From: Corallococcus macrosporus DSM 14697 | GTDB lineage: Bacteria; Myxococcota; Myxococcia; Myxococcales; Myxococcaceae | Length of the DNA stretch: 64,000 nucleotides | Reading direction: 5' to 3' | NCBI RefSeq assembly: GCF_002305895.1 | Contig: NZ_CP022203.1 | Span: 5,000,501-5,064,500 of the forward strand | Part shown: positions 41,686 through 51,521 of the stretch, piece after piece | Position numbering within the stretch: position 1 is the first letter of the stretch | How the letters are laid out: every line of letters begins with the position of its first letter | The notes under the pieces: generated by a model | What the model saw: only the letters and a program-made list of their open reading frames with translations | What the model was told of the DNA's origin: nothing | Databases searched by the model: none | Position numbers and translations under genes: made by a program

Positions 41686-44685
41686 ATGTCTCGATGTTCG
41701 AAGTGGCGACTGCTGGCGATTCTCGCTGTCTGTCTTTGGGCCGGACGTGGCAACGCCGCGGACGCGCGGCGGTCCATCGAGCGCCGGCACCCGCTGCCCG
41801 TCTGCCCGACGCCGCGGTGCGCCCCGGCCCTGCCCGTCAAGGACATCAGCTTCGGACGGAGCTCGAGCTTGCCCGGCGCCTTCGTGAACCTGGGTGGCAC
41901 GCTGTTGTTCACCGCCACGGACCCGCTTCACGGCCGCGAGTTGTGGCGGAGCGACGGCACGGCCTCCGGCACGGTGCGAGTGAAGGACATCAACCCCGGT
42001 CCAGAGGACGCGTTCCGCGACTTCGATGACGAGCTGTTCATTTCCTTCCGGCCGCTGGTGGTGATGGGCGGTGCCATCTACTTCATGGCCAACGACGGCG
42101 TGCACGGCGACGAGCTGTGGCGGAGCGACGGCACGGAGGGGGGCACGGTCCTCGTCAAGGACATCCAGCCCGGCGAGGGGGGCGGGTTCCCCAGAAACCT
42201 GAGCGTCGTGGGTGACACGTTGTTCTTCTCCGCGATGGACGACCTCCACGGCTTCGAGCTGTGGAAGAGCGATGGCACGGAGGAAGGCACCGTCCTGGTG
42301 GCGGACATCAACCCGGGGCCAGAGGGCTCGACGCCCTCTTCCTTCGCCCACCTGGGGGACACGCTGTACTTCTCCGCTGATGACGGCACGCATGGCTCCG
42401 AGCTGTGGAGGAGCGACGGAACGGCCGAAGGCACGGTGCTCGTCAGGGACATCGCCGAAGGTTCGGAGGGCAGCTCACCGTTCTGGCTGACGGCGCTGGG
42501 GGACACGCTGTACTTCGTCGCGGAGGAGGCGCTGCACGGCCGAGAGCTGTGGCAGAGCGACGGGACACCCGAGGGGACGATGCTCGTCGAGGACATCGTT
42601 CCCGGCGAGGAGAGCTCGAGCCCCTGGGCCCTCATCGCGACGGGAGGGCGCCTCTTCTTCTTCGCCCGCACGCCGGCGACGGGCGAAGAGCCCTGGGTGA
42701 GTGACGGGACGGAGTCGGGGACGTTCCTGCTCAAGGACGTCTTCCCCGGCCCCGAGGATTCGTACCCCGACATCGACCCTTCGCGCTTCCGCACGACCCT
42801 GGACGGGAGCCTCATCTTCAACGCGGACGACGGCATTCACGGCGTCGAACCGTGGAAGAGCGATGGGACTCCCGGGGGCACGGTGCTCGTCAAGGACATC
42901 AACCCTGGCGCGGACAGCTCGGTTCCGTTCCTGCCGGTGGCCGTGGACGGGACGCTCCTCTTCGCCGCCCGCGACGCGAAGGGCCGTGACGAGCTCTGGC
43001 GGAGCGATGGCACGGAGGACGGCACCTACCGCATGCGCACCGTGACGGGAGGCCCCCGCATGTCCGCGCCCCGAGGCTTCACCGCATCCGGCGAGTCCGT
43101 CTTCTTCCTGGCCTTCGACGACAACATCGGCGGGGAGCTGTGGTCCTTGCCGCTGGCCTCGCTGGGCGACTGCGGCACCCCAGCGGGGAGCCTGGGCCTT
43201 CACGAGGCGGGGGCCCGCGGCCTCGTCCCCTGGGCCGCCATCCTGGGGCTGCCAATGCTCGCGTTGAGCGTGTTGAGCGGGCGGCGCAGGAAGTGGCCGC
43301 TCATGGCGGTGATGCTGCTCGTCGTGCCCGGGCTGGCCTGCACGTCCGTGGACGCCGAGGAAGGGTCGCCCGAGGTGACGGACTTCCATTCGAGCTGCAA
43401 GGGGCCGGTGCTCGTCAGGGACGTCGCCGCCTGCATCGAGGACTCGGTGCCGGAGAACCTGGTGGACTGGCGGGGCATGCTCTACTTCACCGCGAATGAT
43501 GGCCGCATCGGCACCGAGCTGTGGCGGAGCGACGGCACGCGGGGCGGCACTCGGCGCGTGGATGACATCGCCCCCGGACTCGCCGGCTCGGACCCTCAGG
43601 AGCTGACGCCCGTGGGCGGGCTGCTCTACTTCTCCGCGGACGACGGGGTGCACGGCCGCGAGCTGTGGAAGAGCGACGGCACCGCGGCCGGAACGCGCCT
43701 CGTGGAGGACAGTGTCCCGGGCCCCCAAGGCTCGGCGCCGCGTAACCTGACGGTGGCGGACGGGAAGCTCTTCTACGTCGCCGCGAATGCCAGCGACGAC
43801 TGGGAGCTGTGGAAGAGCGATGGCACGCGGGGCGGGACGACGCGTGTGAAGGCCGGAGTCGCTCCCTGGAACCTCGTGGCGCTGGGACGCCTCGTCATCT
43901 TCACCGCGTATGACCCGGAGACGGGCTCCGAGCTGTGGCGGAGCAACGGGACGCGCGCGGGCACGTACCGGCTCGCGGACCTCGTCCCGGGGCCCGGCAG
44001 CGCCAATCCCATCTTCCTGACGGCGGTGGGTGACAAGGTCTACTTCGCCGCCTTCACCGCCGAATTCGGTGGCCGCGAGCTGTTCGTCACGGATGGGACC
44101 CCCTCGGGGACGCGGCTGGTGAAGGACATCATCCCTGGCGACGATGGCTCGTATCCGGAGGGCTTCGTGGGCCTGGGCGACACCGTGTACTTCACCGCCA
44201 CGAGCACGGGTTCCACGCCCGAGCTCTGGAAGAGCCGTGGAACAGCGGCGAGCACCGTACGCATCGGGACGGTGTCGCCGGTTCCCTTCTCGCTGGTGGC
44301 GGCGGGCGGCCAGGTCTTCTTCCGCGGCAGCGCGGACGGCGTGGACGTCGAGCTGTGGCGGACCCATGGGACGGCCTCGGGGACGCGGAGGGTGAAGGAC
44401 ATCGTCCCGGGCCCCGAGGGCTCGGACCCCCAGGACATGACGGCGGTGGGCGACTGGCCGTTCTTCACCGCGTTCCAGGCGGACACGGGCCGCGAGGCGT
44501 GGCGCAGCGACGGGACGGAGGCCGGCACGGTGCGAGTCGCGGAGCTCGTGCCGGGCCCGCTGTCCTCCTACCCGGGCGGCTTCACCCGTTCGGGCTCACG
44601 GGTGTACTTCGCAGGGGATGACACCGCGACGGGAGCCGAGCTCTGGGCCCTGCCGCTGGCCTGTCTCCCGCCGTCAGGGAAGTGA
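41686..44685 (+). CDS. ELWxxDGT-repeat protein, in-frame fusion of two eight-repeat units
   Basis: 999 residues from ATG 41686 (GAGGAGGG 6 nt upstream; signal peptide LLAILAVCLWAGRGNA). Repeats of about 60 residues centre on ELWRSDGTxxGT and should build beta-propellers at the cell surface. Unit 1 (about residues 50-500) has eight repeats and closes with GELWSLPLASLGDCG. Then come a hydrophobic stretch and Arg run (LVPWAAILGLPMLALSVLSG, RRRK), like a MYXO-CTERM sorting tail, and directly after it MAVMLLVVPGLAC from residue 540, like a lipoprotein signal. Unit 2 has eight more repeats and closes with AELWALPLACLPP. No stop separates the units. Function of the repeats is unknown. Confidence 0.88.
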   Translation: MSRCSKWRLLAILAVCLWAGRGNAADARRSIERRHPLPVCPTPRCAPALPVKDISFGRSSSLPGAFVNLGGTLLFTATDPLHGRELWRSDGTASGTVRVKDINPGPEDAFRDFDDELFISFRPLVVMGGAIYFMANDGVHGDELWRSDGTEGGTVLVKDIQPGEGGGFPRNLSVVGDTLFFSAMDDLHGFELWKSDGTEEGTVLVADINPGPEGSTPSSFAHLGDTLYFSADDGTHGSELWRSDGTAEGTVLVRDIAEGSEGSSPFWLTALGDTLYFVAEEALHGRELWQSDGTPEGTMLVEDIVPGEESSSPWALIATGGRLFFFARTPATGEEPWVSDGTESGTFLLKDVFPGPEDSYPDIDPSRFRTTLDGSLIFNADDGIHGVEPWKSDGTPGGTVLVKDINPGADSSVPFLPVAVDGTLLFAARDAKGRDELWRSDGTEDGTYRMRTVTGGPRMSAPRGFTASGESVFFLAFDDNIGGELWSLPLASLGDCGTPAGSLGLHEAGARGLVPWAAILGLPMLALSVLSGRRRKWPLMAVMLLVVPGLACTSVDAEEGSPEVTDFHSSCKGPVLVRDVAACIEDSVPENLVDWRGMLYFTANDGRIGTELWRSDGTRGGTRRVDDIAPGLAGSDPQELTPVGGLLYFSADDGVHGRELWKSDGTAAGTRLVEDSVPGPQGSAPRNLTVADGKLFYVAANASDDWELWKSDGTRGGTTRVKAGVAPWNLVALGRLVIFTAYDPETGSELWRSNGTRAGTYRLADLVPGPGSANPIFLTAVGDKVYFAAFTAEFGGRELFVTDGTPSGTRLVKDIIPGDDGSYPEGFVGLGDTVYFTATSTGSTPELWKSRGTAASTVRIGTVSPVPFSLVAAGGQVFFRGSADGVDVELWRTHGTASGTRRVKDIVPGPEGSDPQDMTAVGDWPFFTAFQADTGREAWRSDGTEAGTVRVAELVPGPLSSYPGGFTRSGSRVYFAGDDTATGAELWALPLACLPPSGK

Positions 44686-45005
44686 GGTCAGGCCGCCTCG
44701 TCCCGGCGCAGCCTTCGCCGAGGGCGCCGGGACGAGGACGGCCCGCACCACCACCTGCCTCCACACCCCACGCAGCCGAACACGGCGAAGTCGAACGTCC
44801 TCCTGAGCCGCTGCCTCAAGCCCCGCGCGCGCCGCCCGCGCACCTGCTTGACCAGCGCCAGCGCACCACGCGCCCCGTAGCGGCGTCGCCGCGCCAGCCC
44901 CTGGCCGTGCGCTGAACGGGGCGGACTCAACGCGAAAGCGCCCCGTCCCGCGCCGCCCGTGTAGGCTTCACGGGCCGGTGCGGTTCACATGCTTTGGGGA
45001 GACAG
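44686..45005 (-). other. 320-bp gap; possible small basic protein on the minus strand
   Basis: A minus-strand frame 44688-44930 (80 codons, TTG start, no ribosome binding site) has G/C third-position bias and encodes an Arg-rich protein with a Cys/Trp motif (FAVFGCVGCGGRWWCGPSS). It could be a real small gene or an antisense shadow. The rest should hold the antiporter promoter; none was recognised. Confidence 0.3.
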
Positions 45006-46832
45006 ATGGCGGACGTGGGATCGAACGATCTGGTGAAGGTGGTGGCCCTGCTGGGCGCGGCGGTGGTCGCGGTGCCCGTGTTCAGGCGACTGGGGCTCGG
45101 TTCAGTGCTGGGATACCTCGCCGCGGGGCTGGTGATCGGGCCGTTCGGGATGGGCTGGTTCTCCGACCCCCAGGCGGTCCTGCACGTCGCCGAGCTGGGC
45201 GTGGTGATGTTCCTCTTCGTCATCGGCCTGGAGATGCGCCCCTCGCACCTGTGGAGCCTGCGTCGGCAGATCTTCGGCCTGGGCACGCTGCAGATCGCCG
45301 CCTGCACCGCGGCGCTGACCGGCGTCGGCCTGCTGTTCGGCCAGGAGCCGGTGGTCGCATTCATCGGGGCGATGGGCTTCGTGCTGACCTCCACCGCCAT
45401 CGTCATGCAGTTGCTGAGCGAACGCGGCGACATCGCCCTGCCCCACGGACAGCAGATCGTCTCGGTGCTGCTGTTCGAGGATCTGCTCATCGTGCCGCTG
45501 CTGGTGCTGGTGGCGCTGCTCGCGCCGGGCGAGCCCAGCAGCGACGCTTCGCGCTGGACCTCGATAGGCATTGCCACCGGCGTGCTGGTCGCGCTCGTCG
45601 CCGCCGGCATCTGGCTGCTCAATCCGCTGTTCCGCCTGCTCGCCGCGGCGCGGGCGCGCGAGGTGATGACGGCCGCCGCGCTGCTCGTCGTGCTGGGGTC
45701 CGCGCTGCTGATGCAGCTCGGCGGTCTGTCGATGGCGATGGGCGCGTTCCTCGCCGGCGTGCTGCTGTCGGAGTCGACGTTCCGCCATCAGCTCGAAGCC
45801 GACGTCGAACCCTTCCGCGGCCTGCTGCTCGGCCTGTTCTTCCTCGGCGTGGGCATGGCGCTGGACCTGTCGGTGGTGCGCGACCACTGGGCGCTGATCC
45901 TCGGCGCGGTGCTGGCGATGATGCTGGTCAAGGCGCTGTGCATCTACGCCGTCGCGCGGCTTACCGGGTCCACCCATCACGAAGCGCTCGATCGCGCCAC
46001 GCTGATGGCGCAGGGCGGCGAATTCGCCTTCGTGCTGTATTCCACCGCCGCCGCCAGCGGCGTGCTCGCCGCCGCGCAGAACGCCAACCTCACCGCCATC
46101 GTCGTGCTGTCCATGGCGCTGACGCCCCTGGTCGTGCTCGCGGTGCGTCCGTGGCTCAAGCGCCAGGATGAGAAGATCGACGACCTGGACGTCGCCGACG
46201 GCCTGTCCGGCAGCGTGCTGATGATCGGGTTCGGCCGCTTCGGCCAGGTCGTGAGCCAGTCGCTGCTCGCGCGCGGCGTGGACGTGACCATCATCGACAA
46301 CGACGTGGAGATGATCCGCAGCGCCGGCACGTTCGGGTTCAAGATCTACTACGGCGACGGCACGCGCCTGGACGTGCTGCGCGCATCGGGCGCGGACAGC
46401 GCGCAGGTGATCGCCGTGTGCATCGACAACAAGGAGGCCGCCAACCGCATCGTCGAGCTGGTGAAGTCCGAGTTCGGCCAGGCGAAGCTGCTCGTGCGCT
46501 CCTTCGATCGCGAACATTCCCTGCAGTTGATAAACGCCGGGGTCGACGTGCAGGTGCGCGAGACGTTCGAATCGGCGATCAGGTTCGGCCATCACGCGCT
46601 GTGCCAACTGGGCGTTCCGAAGGAAGACGCACTGGAGATCGTCGAGGAGGTGCGCCGCCGCGATGCGGAGCGCGTGCAGTTGGAACTGGCCGGGGGACTC
46701 GCCGCGGGCACACGCCTGCTGATCGGCAACCTCGTCCCGGGCCCGACGCCGACGCCGTTCACGCCTCCGCGCAAGGCCGCCACGCCGCTCACCCCGGAAA
46801 CGGCCGAAGCGACCCAGGGCAGGAACGAGTAG
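45006..46832 (+). CDS. CPA2-family monovalent cation:proton antiporter (KefB/KefC type)
   Basis: 608 residues. About 12 transmembrane helices (LGYLAAGLVIGPFGMGWF, GVVMFLFVIGLEMRP, GFVLTSTAIVMQLLSERGD, FFLGVGMALDLSVV), then a cytosolic RCK_N/TrkA domain from about residue 402 with GFGRFGQVV, TIIDNDVEMI and the GDGTRLDVLRASGAD block. It should exchange K+ or Na+ for H+ and be gated by nucleotide or redox ligands at the RCK domain. ATG 45006 follows GGGGAG; a TTG four codons earlier is less likely. The coding style (many GATC/ATC codons) differs from the core genes at the start of the window and the protein looks gammaproteobacterial, suggesting transfer. Confidence 0.93.
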   Translation: MADVGSNDLVKVVALLGAAVVAVPVFRRLGLGSVLGYLAAGLVIGPFGMGWFSDPQAVLHVAELGVVMFLFVIGLEMRPSHLWSLRRQIFGLGTLQIAACTAALTGVGLLFGQEPVVAFIGAMGFVLTSTAIVMQLLSERGDIALPHGQQIVSVLLFEDLLIVPLLVLVALLAPGEPSSDASRWTSIGIATGVLVALVAAGIWLLNPLFRLLAAARAREVMTAAALLVVLGSALLMQLGGLSMAMGAFLAGVLLSESTFRHQLEADVEPFRGLLLGLFFLGVGMALDLSVVRDHWALILGAVLAMMLVKALCIYAVARLTGSTHHEALDRATLMAQGGEFAFVLYSTAAASGVLAAAQNANLTAIVVLSMALTPLVVLAVRPWLKRQDEKIDDLDVADGLSGSVLMIGFGRFGQVVSQSLLARGVDVTIIDNDVEMIRSAGTFGFKIYYGDGTRLDVLRASGADSAQVIAVCIDNKEAANRIVELVKSEFGQAKLLVRSFDREHSLQLINAGVDVQVRETFESAIRFGHHALCQLGVPKEDALEIVEEVRRRDAERVQLELAGGLAAGTRLLIGNLVPGPTPTPFTPPRKAATPLTPETAEATQGRNE

Positions 46833-47002
46833 GCGCGACGAGCAGGGGCGCGGCGTCGGCCGGTTCGGCGGGCCTCATTCAGCCCGCGGAGGAGTCCGGC
46901 AAGGCCCGGGCGTTGAAAGCAGTCACGAGCGGCGGGCCGGGAGGAAGCCGTGCGTTCATCCCCTCCCCCTACCCCGCGGGCATCCCCCACGGAGGGCACG
47001 CC

Positions 47003-47776
47003 TCACACGTCCTGATATGCGTAGCGCACCTGTGGTTCGTGAGTCCGCGCGCGGCCCGAGAGGTACACGTCGTTCCCCTCCATGCGGACCTCCTCGACGC
47101 TGTTGATGACGAACCCCGAGGCCTCGGGGGCGCCATCATCGAACCAGCGCAGCAACAGCTCATGGGCGAAGAAATCGAGAACCCGTGGCGCCGCCACGGG
47201 GTCGCCGAGCGCGCGCTCCGGCCCTGGCCAATCGAGCGCCTCGAGGGCTTGCCCCAGCGGATCATCCGGATCGGGATACCGATGATAGTCGTCCACCAGG
47301 TCGTCCCAGTCGCGTCCGAGCAACGCCACGGCATAGGCGCCGGGCAGGAGGACCTCGTAACGAACCTCGGCGACCTTCGGCGTGCGCCAATACTGTCCGA
47401 AGTTCATGGAACGCACGCGCAAGGACTCCGCGCTCACAGGCTGGCCATCGACGCTACAGGTTGACGCCGGGAAGCGGGAGCGCCACTCGTGCACAGGGAC
47501 TCCGGGGAGCGAGACGACCACGGGTGCCGCTTCATCCTCATCCCACTGCCTTCGCCCACGCAAGGCGAAGGCGAACGACAGCCAGCAGCGGGCCGTCACC
47601 GCCCGCCCGACCGAATCGAGCTCGGGGTCCAGCCGCAGCCGCTGCCAGACCCATGAAGCCGGCAGGAACAGGCCAATGCCAGGCGACCCGCCGCGGGTAT
47701 CCCGAGCTCCCGGGCAACGACGCATGAGGCTGAGCCCGACTTGCAGGGACTGCTTGCTATCCCACCTGCCGTCCAT
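47003..47776 (-). CDS. Hypothetical protein
   Basis: 257 residues, soluble, with no signal peptide. Trp- and Asp-rich C-terminal half (GRDWDDLVDDYHRYPDPDDP, FFAHELLLRWFDDGAPEASG, INSVEEVRMEGNDVYL). The ATG at 47776 was chosen because the region upstream overlaps the divergent gene's leader; no ribosome binding site is clear. Family not recognised. Confidence 0.65.
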   Translation of the reverse strand: MDGRWDSKQSLQVGLSLMRRCPGARDTRGGSPGIGLFLPASWVWQRLRLDPELDSVGRAVTARCWLSFAFALRGRRQWDEDEAAPVVVSLPGVPVHEWRSRFPASTCSVDGQPVSAESLRVRSMNFGQYWRTPKVAEVRYEVLLPGAYAVALLGRDWDDLVDDYHRYPDPDDPLGQALEALDWPGPERALGDPVAAPRVLDFFAHELLLRWFDDGAPEASGFVINSVEEVRMEGNDVYLSGRARTHEPQVRYAYQDV

Positions 47777-47790
47777 GCCAGTCTGACCGG

Positions 47791-50118
47791 ATGAACCGCG
47801 TCCTACTGCTGGCCGGACTGCTGAGCCTCGCTGCGTGCAAGGGCTCCGTCGAGCCAAACACCGACACCGGAGGCCCCAACAACCCAGGGGGGCCCGGTGA
47901 GCCCGGGGGGAACCTGGGCGCCGCGTGCGTGGTGCAGTCGGTGCTCACCGAGCGCTGCGCCAGTTGTCACGGCGCGATGCCGACCCAGGGGGCGACGATG
48001 CCGCTGCGCACCCTGCACGACATGCGGGTGAGCTCCGCGATGGATGGGAGGCTCAGCAACGCCCAGCGCGCGCTCATCCGCATGCGCGACGACGCGTCTC
48101 CGATGCCGCCGGCCCCCCATGCGCGCGTGAGCGCAGCCGACCTCGCCGCGCTCGAGACCTGGATTGGCGAGGGGATGCCCCTCTGCGATGGCACGGGCGG
48201 CCCGGACGTGACGGTGGTGCCCGAGCCCAACCTGCTCGACCAGTCCGCGCTCTTCAGTTGCACCGAGGGCGTGCGCTCGGATGCGCCCACGCGCATCCGC
48301 CGCTTGAACCGGCGCGAGTTCACCCGCAACGTCGGTGGCTCGGTCGAGCGCAGTTGGACCGGGTTCAGCTTCTACGACAACCCGCTCGACCCCAGCGCCA
48401 TCGAGCAGTACAGCTCCTGGGCCACGGACGAGACGCTGGACGAGGCCACGGTGGAGCTCTTCCTGCCGGTGGTCGGCGCGGCCGCCGCGCCCTGGACGAT
48501 GAACTACCCGGACGGCAACCGGATGGAGCGTGTCTACACCGACAGACGCTTCCGCTGCATGTTCGACGACGCGAACCCGAGCGACGACTGCAAGCGCTTC
48601 CACCTTGGCCAGATGCTCGAGTTCGGCGTCTTCTTCCGCCCGCCCACCGAGGATGAGCTCACGCGCCTCACCGACTTCGCGACGGCGGTCATCGCGCAGG
48701 AGCCGAGCCACTCCCCGCAAACCCGCGCGGACTCTATCACGCGGATCTCCAACGCCGCGTGGATGATGACCGGCGCCATGTTCCGCCGCGAGATGGGCGG
48801 CGAGCCGGCCGACGGTCGCGTGGAGCTGACCAGCCTCGAGCTGGGCTCGCAGCTGGCCTACGCGCTGGCGGGGCGCGCGCCCTCGGCGACGCCGAGCTTC
48901 GTGTGGCCGCACTACTCCGCGCCCCTCGAGGGGCACCTGGCGGACGTGGCGACCGCCGCGAAGGATGGCTCGCTCAAGCAGGACGCGACGACCACCGCCC
49001 TGATCGAGAAGTACCTGGGCGGCGTCGACGCCAATGAGAACGGGACACCGCGCTTCGATCTGGTGCAGGACTACAACGAGGAGCAGCGCTCCAAGCGCGG
49101 GCAGTACTGGCTGGGTGACGGCGTCGCGGGCTTCTTCCGCGAGTGGCTCGGCTACGAGCACGTGGCCGGGGTGTTCAAGGAGTCCCCGGCGGCGACCTCG
49201 CGCTTCGAGCTCGAGGGGCTCGGCTACATCAGCGCGGTCTCGTACGACAACCTGCTCACCAACTTCCATCCGCTGGAGCCGACCTTCATCCAGCAGTTCG
49301 ACGACCTGATCGCGCGGGTGGTCGTCGAGGACCGGGACGTGCTGGCGAACCTGCTCACCACGCGCACCTTCTACGTGCCCTCCATGCAGCACGCGGCGTA
49401 CGACTCGCACAAGGGCCTCTCGCACCCCTACAACGTCAGCGAGATCCTCCCGGCGACCGTCGAGGGCCGATGGAAGACACTGCCCGCCACCGAGCGCGCG
49501 GGCGTGCTGACCCACCCGGTGTGGCTGGCCGCGCACGGCGGCAACTTCGAGGACGATCCATCCATCGTCCACCGCGGCAAGTGGGTGCGAGAGAACCTCC
49601 TGTGCGGCTTCGTCCCACCGCTCAGCAGCGTGCAGGTGGCGGCCCAGGTCGGCCCTCACGCCGCGGACAAGAACGCGCGCCGCCGCCTGCAGGAGGCGAC
49701 GGCCGGAGCGCAGTGTCAGGGCTGTCACCGCCTGATGGAGCCGCTCGGCCTGCCCTTCGAGATCTACAACCACGCGGGCTTCCTGCGGGCGCGGGATCAC
49801 TCGCCCGACGGAGGCTGGACCACGCCAGACGGGAGCTCGACGCTCACGTCGATGCCGGACCCCGGGCTGGACGGCCCGGTGCGCGACGCGGTGGAGTTGA
49901 GCGAGCGCCTGGCGGCCTCGCGGCACGTGAAACGCTGCTTCCTGCGACAGGCCTTCCGCTACTTCATGGGCCGCCCGGAGAACCCGAGCGACGCCTGTAC
50001 GCTGACGCGGATGGAGCAGGCCTATGATCAGAACAACGGCTCGTTCTCCAAGATGCTGACCACGCTGATGACCAGTGACACCTGGAAGACGCGGCGCGTG
50101 CCGCAGGCTGGAGAGTGA
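47791..50118 (+). CDS. DUF1592/DUF1588/DUF1585-containing lipoprotein with cytochrome c-like motif
   Basis: 775 residues. Signal peptide with lipobox (LLLAGLLSLAAC, then KGSVEP). An N-terminal CxxCH (CASCHGAM) at about residue 54 suggests a haem-binding c-type domain. Then comes the planctomycete-type array: RRLNRREFTRNVGG (DUF1587-like opening), the central DUF1592 region, RRRLQEATAGAQCQGCHRLM (DUF1588, second CxxCH), and the C-terminal DUF1585 (RHVKRCFLRQAFRYFMGRPE). The whole is almost always paired with a DUF1552 protein, as here. Role unknown; a secreted redox or polymer-processing pair is inferred. Confidence 0.9.
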   Translation: MNRVLLLAGLLSLAACKGSVEPNTDTGGPNNPGGPGEPGGNLGAACVVQSVLTERCASCHGAMPTQGATMPLRTLHDMRVSSAMDGRLSNAQRALIRMRDDASPMPPAPHARVSAADLAALETWIGEGMPLCDGTGGPDVTVVPEPNLLDQSALFSCTEGVRSDAPTRIRRLNRREFTRNVGGSVERSWTGFSFYDNPLDPSAIEQYSSWATDETLDEATVELFLPVVGAAAAPWTMNYPDGNRMERVYTDRRFRCMFDDANPSDDCKRFHLGQMLEFGVFFRPPTEDELTRLTDFATAVIAQEPSHSPQTRADSITRISNAAWMMTGAMFRREMGGEPADGRVELTSLELGSQLAYALAGRAPSATPSFVWPHYSAPLEGHLADVATAAKDGSLKQDATTTALIEKYLGGVDANENGTPRFDLVQDYNEEQRSKRGQYWLGDGVAGFFREWLGYEHVAGVFKESPAATSRFELEGLGYISAVSYDNLLTNFHPLEPTFIQQFDDLIARVVVEDRDVLANLLTTRTFYVPSMQHAAYDSHKGLSHPYNVSEILPATVEGRWKTLPATERAGVLTHPVWLAAHGGNFEDDPSIVHRGKWVRENLLCGFVPPLSSVQVAAQVGPHAADKNARRRLQEATAGAQCQGCHRLMEPLGLPFEIYNHAGFLRARDHSPDGGWTTPDGSSTLTSMPDPGLDGPVRDAVELSERLAASRHVKRCFLRQAFRYFMGRPENPSDACTLTRMEQAYDQNNGSFSKMLTTLMTSDTWKTRRVPQAGE

Positions 50119-50123
50119 CTGTC

Positions 50124-51521
50124 ATGTTCTCGCGACGAACCGTCCTGAAGGGCATGGCCGCCGGCCTCTTCGCGCCCTACTTCCACGACGTCTACGCCCA
50201 GCCGTCCGCGTTGCCGGCGCGCCTGGTGCTGGTCCTCGAGTGCAATGGCGTCTACCCCCGCGCGCTCCTGAGCACGGGCACCCGCGCGGCGCTGGGGGGG
50301 CGCGCCAACACCTCCGACCGCATCTTCTGGGACGCGTACAAGGACGCGCCGCTGGTGCGTGAGGGCGACGATCTCGCCAGCGCGATCAGCCTCGGGCCGC
50401 TGGCGGCGTCTTCCGGCAACATCGACCTGGTGAACCGCTCCGCCGTGCTGCTGGGGATCTCGAACCTCATCGCGGGCGGCGGGCACTCCAGCGGGACGGG
50501 CGGGCTGAGCTGCGCGGTGAACGGCGCGGGCGCGACCTTCGACGCGGTGATCGCACCTCGCCTGCGCCGGGGTGCCCCGTTCGACGTGCTGCGCCTGGGC
50601 ACCAGCTCCGCGCGCGTGTCGATCGTGTACGAGACCTGCGCGCTCGGACCCCGCAAGCCCGCGGGCATCATCGTCAACCCGTCGCTCGCGTTCGACAGCA
50701 CCTTCGGCTCGCTGCTCGGCGGCTCGACGAACGGGCGCGATCGCAAGATGCTCTTCGACTTCGCGCTGGCCGACTCGCGCAAGGCGCTGGCGGAGTTCAG
50801 CGGCAACTCCAACGAGCGGCTGAAACTGGAGCGCTACGTCTCCTCGCTCGAGTCGCTGCGCACGCGGGAGGATCAGCTCGAAGGCATGGCGGGCCGCGTG
50901 CGGCCCTACCTGCCCCTGGCGCCGCGGGACAACCCGCTCATCACCGGCGCGGGCTCACCGCCCGACTCGCTGAAGTGGTTCGAGGCGCAGTTCCAGATCG
51001 CCACGGCGTCCCTCCTGGGCGGGCTGACGAACACGGTGGTGCTGGCGACGGGGACCTCGGGCTTCGACGTGGCCTACGGCCCGGACGTGTCCGACGTCGC
51101 GCGGCACAGCCTGCAGCACGGCCTGGATGCGGGGCAGAACTGGGATCGCGTCGCCGAGGTCACCCGCCGTCACGTGCAACTGGTGGCGAACCTGGCGAGG
51201 ACGCTGGCCGCCACGCCCGAGGTCGGCGCGAGCGGCTCGATGTTGGACCACACCGCGATCGTCTTCATGTCCGACAACGGAGAGCAGCACCACTCCACCT
51301 CGCGCGAGTGGCCGAAGCTCGTGGTGGGCGGCAACGCGCTGGGCCTGAAGACCGACGGGCGCACGGTCGTGTACCCGAAGTACGACGCGGCCCGGAACCG
51401 GCAGGTGTCGAACCTCTTCAACACGCTCGGCCACGCGTTCGGAGACGCGGACTTCAACACCTTCGGACAGGAGGGCAGCACGCGCATCGCGCCGGGACCG
51501 CTGAGCGAGCTGTATGGCTGA
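50124..51521 (+). CDS. DUF1552 family exported protein, Tat signal
   Basis: 465 residues from ATG 50124 (GGAG about 10 nt upstream; GTG 50115 overlapping the previous stop is the alternative). A twin-arginine signal (SRRTVLKGMAAGLFAPYF) implies folded export. The DUF1552 core follows: ARLVLVLECNGVYPRALLS, GGGHSSGTGGLSC, FDVAYGPDVSDVARHSLQH, TAIVFMSDNGEQHHSTSREW, resembling sulfatase/alkaline-phosphatase-like folds of the DUF1501/1552 group. Forms a two-gene operon with the upstream DUF1592 lipoprotein. Confidence 0.9.
   Translation: MFSRRTVLKGMAAGLFAPYFHDVYAQPSALPARLVLVLECNGVYPRALLSTGTRAALGGRANTSDRIFWDAYKDAPLVREGDDLASAISLGPLAASSGNIDLVNRSAVLLGISNLIAGGGHSSGTGGLSCAVNGAGATFDAVIAPRLRRGAPFDVLRLGTSSARVSIVYETCALGPRKPAGIIVNPSLAFDSTFGSLLGGSTNGRDRKMLFDFALADSRKALAEFSGNSNERLKLERYVSSLESLRTREDQLEGMAGRVRPYLPLAPRDNPLITGAGSPPDSLKWFEAQFQIATASLLGGLTNTVVLATGTSGFDVAYGPDVSDVARHSLQHGLDAGQNWDRVAEVTRRHVQLVANLARTLAATPEVGASGSMLDHTAIVFMSDNGEQHHSTSREWPKLVVGGNALGLKTDGRTVVYPKYDAARNRQVSNLFNTLGHAFGDADFNTFGQEGSTRIAPGPLSELYG

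Noticed and set aside
46868-46887. Terminator after the antiporter (gcgggc / gcccgc)
   Set aside because: Only a 6-bp stem with an 8-nt loop and no T-tract in very GC-rich DNA; expected by chance.
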